Shown here: piece by piece, positions 60,101 through 64,000 of the stretch
Layout of the letters: the number at the start of each line of letters is the position of its first letter
Numbering within the stretch: the stretch's first letter is position 1
Source of the DNA: Sipunculus nudus
Lineage: Eukaryota > Annelida > Sipuncula > Golfingiida > Sipunculidae
Assembly (NCBI GenBank): GCA_026874595.1
Contig: CM049307.1
Span: 25,585,079 to 25,649,078, forward strand
DNA: 64,000 bases
Reading direction: 5' to 3'
Position numbers and translations under genes: made by a program
The notes under the pieces: generated by a model
Told to the model about the DNA's origin: nothing
Seen by the model: only the letters and a program-made list of their open reading frames with translations
The model's database searches: none

Positions 60101-62424
60101 TCAAACTAATTTGTTTACCAGAAAATGTAGTCAAATACAAATCCTTGATAACACCATGTAAGCCTTTTACATTATACAGAATAAGAGCAAATTAAAAGGT
60201 AACACTTGAATGGATTTTGGTTTTGAAAAGACTTTCAAGTTTTGAACTGGACATGCCATAGTCTAACCACTGAAACAGCAGACTCAATGCTCATTACTGA
60301 AATGTCACTACATGGATATTGTAAAACAATATATTAGTGTAATACCCAGTAATTACTTACATGACTAACATGTAATATAATGACTGTCCATAAATATTGT
60401 AATACACAAGCCAACCAATAAATTTACAGATAAGTAACACATTCTACCACTCACATAACTGGACAGACACAATGTAGTTTCTTAAATACTAATGTAAATT
60501 TGTACACAAGTGTCTACACAAATAGAAATATAATGCCAATGATACATTCAGAGAAACCTAAAACATCTAGAACCAAACAAAAGTAACAAACTCTTAATCT
60601 TTGTATTTCTTACCATTGTCTTAGCTATGGTGGTGTGCCAGGTGAGTTTGATTCTTCTTGGCATTGTGGTTAAACTTTCCCAGTTATTGTCAATGTATGG
60701 AATGATGTCCTGTATAGACAGATGTATCCACATTTTTATTTATCAAGTAACAAAATTCCTGCATACAGTTCACAAATTATTTTTCAATTTTATTAAACTT
60801 TCTTTGGTTCTCCAGTAGATGATTCTTAGGCAGCACATTTTGTCTGTATTTGGTAAGTAAATGAGATGACAATATCATAAATTGTACAAAAAAAATTAGG
60901 TTATCAGGAGATAAAATAAAAAATATTGCTATCTAATATAAGTGACAATATTCACATGTTTTTTAGGCATCTTGAATGTCTGTATATAAGAATAATGTAT
61001 TCATACACTTACTTTATCTTTGGAGAAAAATTCCTTCCCTGGGTACTGCTGTATCAAGTTAGCAACAGCAGTATGACACATCTGACTAAAGCCTGAAAGC
61101 AGGAAAGTAAATGTACAATTATAAATATAAATGACATTAAAATTATTAAAGAAATTATACATAACAAATTCTGATAAACTCCGGAGTATGCTTACAAAAG
61201 ATATATAACTAAATGTTTTATTTTTCATAGAGATTCTACCAATTATAAATCTTAGAAAATTTAAATGCCTCCAGGTAGACATAATAGAACCAAAGACACC
61301 GATTACATTTGTATTGCATTATAATGCTTTTCCAAAATTTTTAATGGAGAAACAATAAAATGTCATCATGGCCCTCCTGAGATTTTAACATCAGTAGATC
61401 AGCTATCATAGATATCAACAAGGGACCCATGGGTCACTGTGCTCAGCTGAAGTTGACCTTGTAAGTAAAAATCTAAAATAATATCAAATGGAGATAAAGT
61501 CTGAGTAGAAGAGGCAATATTGGCCATGGTTGGTTTATATTGGTGAGTAAGAAATTGTTGCAAATAATATTTTGTGACCTGACAATGTGTTTCCTAACTG
61601 AAACTGAAGCATGTGAACAATTTGAGAACAAATGATCTGCTATTACCTTGATCATTGTTAGGCTATTTGATAGACTGTTGACAGTTCAGCAGTTTACATA
61701 TTTGTTTAATTATATCTATTTTTTTTATAATATATTATTCAATAAAATAACTACCATCCCCAGTTCTTGAAGGAACAAAGTCACAGTGACCCAGTTTTCA
61801 GTCTGGTAGGAGATCTTGGGGACATCTAACAGTATGCCAAATTTTGGATTAGTAGGTCTAAAGGTTTCAAAATGTGCCAGTCTAATGGACAGATAGACAG
61901 ACAGATGGACAATGGACCATGACTATAGCTCAGATGACTAATAGTCAGCTGAGCTAAAAACAGCACAGAGAAACTGTTGTTGGTCAAAGGTTAAAAGTAT
62001 CCTACCCCAGTGCTGCCAGTGGACTCAATAAATAAATAAATGCAATATTTTAACAGTCTTTTATGTTTAGTAAAAACTGTGTTCTCTAGTTACCTTGCCA
62101 ATATTCACCAATTAGTCATCCTATGAACTCAATGCAAGATCCCTGACTGTTTATCGCAAAACTGTTTCCAAACAAAACCCTTGTCCCAGTGACTTCAGAT
62201 AAACACTGTTCTACTGTATTTTTATAATTTGGTTAATTTTCTATTAGTTAATCAGTCTATCACAATAATGAATATTACAAATAAAAATTCTGAAAAATAT
62301 TAAACCAACCTTAAGATTTAAAAAATTATACATACTTGCTTGTTTCTTGTTGAAACTCTCTTGGTTGTTGGGACTACATTTCTTGCAGAAAAAATGATAG
62401 TTGGTCATAAAAGGCACACATTTC
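47951..62424 (-). CDS. ash2: ASH2L ortholog (partial): SET1/MLL complex subunit Ash2
   Basis: Ten exons in transcription order: 62424-62336, 61092-61013, 60709-60614, 60004-59933, 58794-58683, 57262-57184, 56862-56648, 49856-49779, 48892-48803, 48147-47951. All are GT/AG, all phases agree, 1108 bases, about 369 codons. Order of domains: end of the atypical PHD-like zinc finger ([15 protein letters not shown]), winged-helix DNA-binding region ([10 protein letters not shown]..., [11 protein letters not shown]), a variable basic linker, then the SPRY domain from '[17 protein letters not shown]' through '[13 protein letters not shown]'. Ash2 with WDR5, RbBP5 and Dpy30 stimulates H3K4 methylation by SET1/MLL enzymes in the nucleus. 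Missing: the 5' exon(s) with the start codon and the zinc finger's first half, and the last SPRY strands and Dpy30-binding motif. Confidence 0.93.
48148..48802 (-). other. ash2: ash2 intron before the SPRY-core exon
   Basis: 655-bp AT-rich intron with gt...ag ends on the minus strand. Nothing else visible. Confidence 0.7.
48803..48892 (-). CDS. ash2: ash2 exon: SPRY, '[11 protein letters not shown]' segment
   Basis: 29 whole codons, '[20 protein letters not shown]' then 'TRIGWSQSL'; matches the animal Ash2 '[24 protein letters not shown]' region. Acceptor 'taacag|GT', donor 'TTAG|gtatac'. Confidence 0.92.
48893..49778 (-). other. ash2: ash2 intron between the two middle SPRY exons
   Basis: 886-bp intron with no visible gene or repeat. 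Confidence 0.65.
49779..49856 (-). CDS. ash2: ash2 exon: SPRY, '[13 protein letters not shown]' segment
   Basis: 25 whole codons, '[20 protein letters not shown]' then 'IRATH'; acceptor 'ttccag|CA', donor 'CATG|gtgagt'. Phase 1 on both sides, fitting neighbours. Confidence 0.92.
50190..50760. repeat. Dispersed repeat with TGCCCCCGCC inverted ends
   Basis: The left end has TGCCCCCGCC at 50,218-50,227 and the right end its exact complement GGCGGGGGCA at 50,749-50,758. Between them a unit ('aatcaggccaatatctgcaggca...gaaaaaaagtccgtac') occurs three times, starting near 50,357, 50,437 and 50,615. A 'gacggaaggacgga' tail precedes the right end. The style is that of dispersed repeats common in bivalves. 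No protein. Confidence 0.7.
52199..52223. repeat. Perfect 11-bp hairpin
   Basis: CAAGTACATGT, three bases GTG, then ACATGTACTTG. The neighbouring 'aagtacttgcttacttttcaagtac' and 'gtacttgtac' add more of the same words. Confidence 0.8.
52320..52520 (+). repeat. Two ~120-bp tandem units, family of the 63.2-64.0 kb array
   Basis: The words 'gtgccatcagtcttgtgtatgataaagc' (52,331) and 'gtgctacaagtcttgtatacaataaa' (52,452) repeat, each followed by 'atctatggaca' or 'atttatggaca'. The same words occur near 63,470 and 63,745, so this is a dispersed relative of that array, in ash2 intron 7. Confidence 0.65.
53245..53356 (+). repeat. Fragment of the 'ttggtgatgctagctcctg' repeat
   Basis: Contains 'aggtggtgccacaaaaacttc' and 'aaaattggtgatgctagctcctg', words found again three times at 55,990-56,530. 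Abuts the next repeat. Confidence 0.6.
53357..54450 (+). repeat. Dispersed repeat with 'TTTTAGCTCAGCTGACT' head and AGGTCA-rich tandem units
   Basis: Head at 53,357, then 'ccgtcgtccttccgtctgtc', then units of about 146, 143 and 129 bp that share 'cacctaccaacaggggaagaa' and an AGGTCA array. Half-sites in unit 1: 53,688, 53,696, 53,703, 53,709; unit 2: 53,834, 53,842, 53,849, 53,855 (GGGTCA); unit 3: 53,977, 53,984, 53,990 (AGTTCA); unit 4: 54,106, 54,121, 54,127. Spacings of 2, 1 and 0 bases recur. Typical of molluscan dispersed repeats; not coding. Confidence 0.75.
55790..56590 (+). repeat. Tandem dispersed repeat next to an ash2 exon
   Basis: Two to three diverged units. 'tttggtgatgctagctcctg' or a close variant occurs near 56,050, 56,200 and 56,500; 'tggccaaatgactaagttca' near 55,812 recurs as 'tggctgaatgattatgttca' near 56,256. 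The tail 'gacgacggccgatgacc' ends about 60 bp from the ash2 exon at 56,648. Confidence 0.65.
56648..56862 (-). CDS. ash2: ash2 exon: start of SPRY
   Basis: 71 whole codons. Contains '[20 protein letters not shown]', '[15 protein letters not shown]' and 'ALALHDR', nearly identical to the animal Ash2 consensus. Acceptor 'attatag|TGAGG', donor 'AGAG|gtaaca'. The following 6.8-kb intron is packed with dispersed repeats. Confidence 0.95.
57184..57262 (-). CDS. ash2: ash2 exon: basic linker
   Basis: 25 whole codons, rich in Lys/Arg/Ser ('[13 protein letters not shown]'), corresponding to the 'GRGAKRKQQ'-like linker and probable nuclear localisation signal of ASH2L. Acceptor 'gttttag|CG'; donor 'AGAGG|gtatgt' is chosen because it alone gives phase 2 needed by the next exon. 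Confidence 0.8.
57263..58682 (-). other. ash2: ash2 intron with receptor half-sites
   Basis: 1.4-kb intron. Contains TCAAGGTCA at 58,252-58,260 and the perfect palindrome AGGTCATGACCT at 58,273-58,284; otherwise featureless. Confidence 0.65.
58273..58284. promoter_or_regulatory. AGGTCATGACCT palindrome (IR0 half-sites)
   Basis: Two AGGTCA half-sites as an inverted repeat without spacer, the form known as TREpal for thyroid/retinoid-type receptors. It lies in a stretch that reads like a degraded dispersed repeat, so function is only a possibility. Confidence 0.4.
58683..58794 (-). CDS. ash2: ash2 exon: '[18 protein letters not shown]' segment
   Basis: 37 whole codons. Its 'IIGPNYD' matches 'NIGPAYDN' of ASH2L. 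The rest is variable linker. Acceptor 'tttacag|AAC', donor 'CCAA|gtgagt', phase 1 out. Confidence 0.88.
59933..60004 (-). CDS. ash2: ash2 exon: '[20 protein letters not shown]'
   Basis: 24 codons in phase 0. Corresponds to the 'DVFLVKEHPD...FGLLDQDL' part after the winged helix. Acceptor 'ttacag|CTT'; donor 'AAG|gttggt' is a weaker site. Confidence 0.85.
60614..60709 (-). CDS. ash2: ash2 exon: winged-helix region
   Basis: 32 codons in phase 0: '[20 protein letters not shown]' followed by '[12 protein letters not shown]'. Matches the ASH2L winged-helix DNA-binding segment ('DIIPFIDKYWECMTT'). Acceptor 'tatacag|GAC', donor 'ATG|gtaaga'. Confidence 0.93.
61013..61092 (-). CDS. ash2: ash2 exon: 'MCHTAVANL...FFSKDK'
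   Basis: 26 whole codons; '[20 protein letters not shown]' then 'SKDK'. Links the zinc finger to the winged helix as in animal Ash2. Acceptor 'tttcag|GC', donor 'AAA|gtaagt'. Confidence 0.92.
61740..61966 (-). repeat. Copy of the 'TTTTAGCTCAGCTGACT' repeat, reversed
   Basis: On the minus strand it starts at about 61,966 with 'TTTTAGCTCAGCTGACT', the same head as at 53,357, followed by 'ccatctgtctgtctatctgtcc'. It carries no clear AGGTCA array. Lies in the first recovered ash2 intron. Confidence 0.6.
62336..62424 (-). CDS. ash2: ash2 exon: second half of the zinc finger (most 5' exon recovered)
   Basis: 29 whole codons, '[20 protein letters not shown]' then 'QESFNKKQA'. Cys residues match the C-terminal half of the Ash2 atypical PHD-like finger. 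Acceptor 'ttgcag|G' requires an upstream exon ending in phase 2. Donor 'CAA GCA A|gtatgt'. Confidence 0.92.
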
Positions 62425-63189
62425 CTGCAAATAAAAGGTATCACGTTGAGGACTTTCTGACAAGATGAAACCAGTTCATACATTAGATTAGGATAGAATG
62501 ACAGTATCAAACAGAGCCCATTCAAATTAACAGGCAAAATTCAGGTAGAAATAGTACAACCCTGGGAAGCACAAATAATTCTTTCTTCCAATAACAGCAG
62601 AAATTATATTCATCAGGGTATGATATTTACTCCTGAAAGTAGTAACTTTCACAGTCTGGAAAGTAATATCTAACTTTTACTTGCCCTATATGAATTTTTA
62701 CTTGCCTTATAAAAATCAATGATTGAAGCAATGAAAATGAAGTGTATTCTACATACCTGCATGTTTCATCGCATTTTAGACAATAATATTTTAGAGTGGT
62801 CAAAGTGGCTCTAATACTTTTAACAATTATCTTAGAGTTGGTAGATTTTTGGTATATATACTAACCTAACTGAATGTTCCTGTGATTTTGCATGGAAAAA
62901 ATTCTCAAATATGTCAGGGTACCAGAGACAAAGAACTATTCTCTAGGCCTTTGGGCAAAGGTAAAAAATGTTCATGTTGGACTCATTTGCTAAGCCAGGT
63001 AAGTTAGTTAAACTTCCATCATTTTCTGTAACTTCTACTGGCCTAAGGCAAGCAGTCCTGTACAGTTTGGATTGCAACATTCTACATTAAGTCTAAACAC
63101 AGTTATATTTTTTTTTCTTCAGTTAGTATTTTTTAGAATTGTATCAAATGTAAATCAATCATAAAAAAAACTAGAAACAGGGAGTAGAA
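62425..63189. other. ash2: Probable ash2 intron or 5' region, no certain exon
   Basis: The expected exon with the CxxC...WFH half of the finger was not found here. A weak candidate with a gtatgt donor near 62,758 is discussed among rejected items. Confidence 0.5.
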
Positions 63190-64000
63190 GAGGGACTATG
63201 TGTATCCACCAAAATCAAAGTGGCACGGAAAAAGTGAGGCATGGATTGAGTGGCAAGGGGAAAAATGTGAGGTGTGTTGCATATTAGCATGGATGTCTGC
63301 AGCCGAAATGTGTATGTAGGTGGCACCATCTGCCACCAAATTCAGAAAGCTATCCAAGTTGTATACATATGCAAAATTGTAGGCAGACAAGTCAAATCAC
63401 TGCTTGTATATGAGTGACTTTATTCCACAGCAGACAAACAGAAGGACACTGTGCAAAAATGATTGCAGATGGCGCCATCAATTTTTGTGTATGATAATGA
63501 GCTATGTGAGATCTATACACATGCAAAATTTTAGGGGGATATGTTAAACCATTCCTGAGATATGAGCATGAATGTCTGCAGCGTGAACAAATGTAGGTGG
63601 CGCTTTCTCCCACAAAATCTAGAAAGCTATCCAAGATGTAAAAACATGCAAAATTTTAGGCAGATAAGTCAAACCACTGCTGATATGAGTGATTTTATCC
63701 CAAAGCAGACAAACAGACAGATTCTGTGCAAAAATGGTTGCAGGTGGCACCATCAGTTTTGCATATGGTAAAGAACTTTTTGGGATCTATACACATGCAA
63801 AATTTCAGGAGGATATGTCAAGCCAGTCCTGAGATAAAGGCCTGGATATCTGCAGCCTGAATGTGAATGTAGATGGCGCCACCTGTCATATTATTTAGAA
63901 AGCCACCATTTTTTGTGTATGTTATAAAGCTATCAAAGGGTTTCATTTGTGCAAAATTTTTAGCCTGATTGGGCAAACGAGTCTGTATCTAGATACAAAA
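63190..64000 (+). repeat. Tandem repeat array, period about 275-279 bp
   Basis: 'atgtctgcag' or 'atatctgcag' occurs at 63,293, 63,572 and 63,846, giving periods of 279 and 274. Each unit has two related halves with 'caggtggc(gc/ac)catc', 'atgcaaaattttagg(c/g)' and 'gtcaaaccactgctg'-like words. The array runs to the end of the window. Confidence 0.8.

Noticed and set aside
62758-62815. Possible upstream ash2 exon ending '...CLKCDETCR|gtatgt'
   Set aside because: Phase and donor would fit, and it adds Cys residues, but the wording does not match the expected CxxC...WFH half of the Ash2 zinc finger and the acceptor is poor.
63196-63771. Open frames of 64-80 residues near the right end
   Set aside because: They are translations of the tandem repeat array.
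1-64000. CRISPR arrays, bacterial operons, prophage or toxin systems
   Set aside because: Intron-rich genes, animal retroelements and ash2 show a metazoan nuclear genome; no direct-repeat/spacer pattern or bacterial gene was seen.

Overview
This looks like AT-rich nuclear DNA from a marine mollusc, most likely a bivalve. Genes are split by long GT/AG introns, simple repeats are abundant, and several repeat types (short tandem periods followed by 'gacggacggacagatgg'-like tails) are typical of molluscan genomes. The one nearly complete retroelement has the architecture of the bivalve Steamer-like group. No bacterial, plasmid or phage signal is present. Species cannot be fixed from the sequence alone.

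Layout. 1-26 kb holds no protein gene I can support. It contains homopolymer G/C runs, a small minisatellite, a decayed non-LTR retrotransposon (about 10.2-11.4 kb, minus strand), a tandem repeat element (16.6-17.2 kb), an LTR-like element with TATA box and poly(A) signal (18.99-19.76 kb, minus) and a short inverted-repeat element (22.59-22.90 kb). 26.24-44.70 kb is a nine-exon plus-strand gene that I assembled by splice sites and reading phase. It predicts a 569-residue, highly charged, largely disordered protein with an N-myristoylation-type start (MGGILS). I do not recognise the family. Its introns carry a pair of related inverted-repeat elements (27.4 and 28.7 kb) and a Ty3/gypsy Mag-clade (Steamer-like) retrotransposon at 38,597-43,203 on the minus strand. 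That element has two identical 150-bp LTRs, a 5-bp target duplication, a tRNA-Leu primer site and an almost uninterrupted gag-pol frame.

44.70-47.95 kb is intergenic sequence between convergent genes. 47.95-62.42 kb is a minus-strand ash2 (ASH2L) gene, a core subunit of the SET1/MLL H3K4 methyltransferase complexes. Ten exons in perfect phase cover the zinc-finger end, winged-helix region, linker and most of the SPRY domain; the first exon(s) and the last SPRY/SDI exons were not found. Its introns and 5' flank are full of tandem repeat elements, some made of nuclear-receptor half-site arrays.

The two host genes show no evident functional link. The most noteworthy items are the very young Steamer-like insertion 44 nt into an intron, its single in-frame stop, its duplicated polypurine tract, the unrecognised myristoylated protein, and a window-wide excess of the 9-mer TCAAGGTCA.
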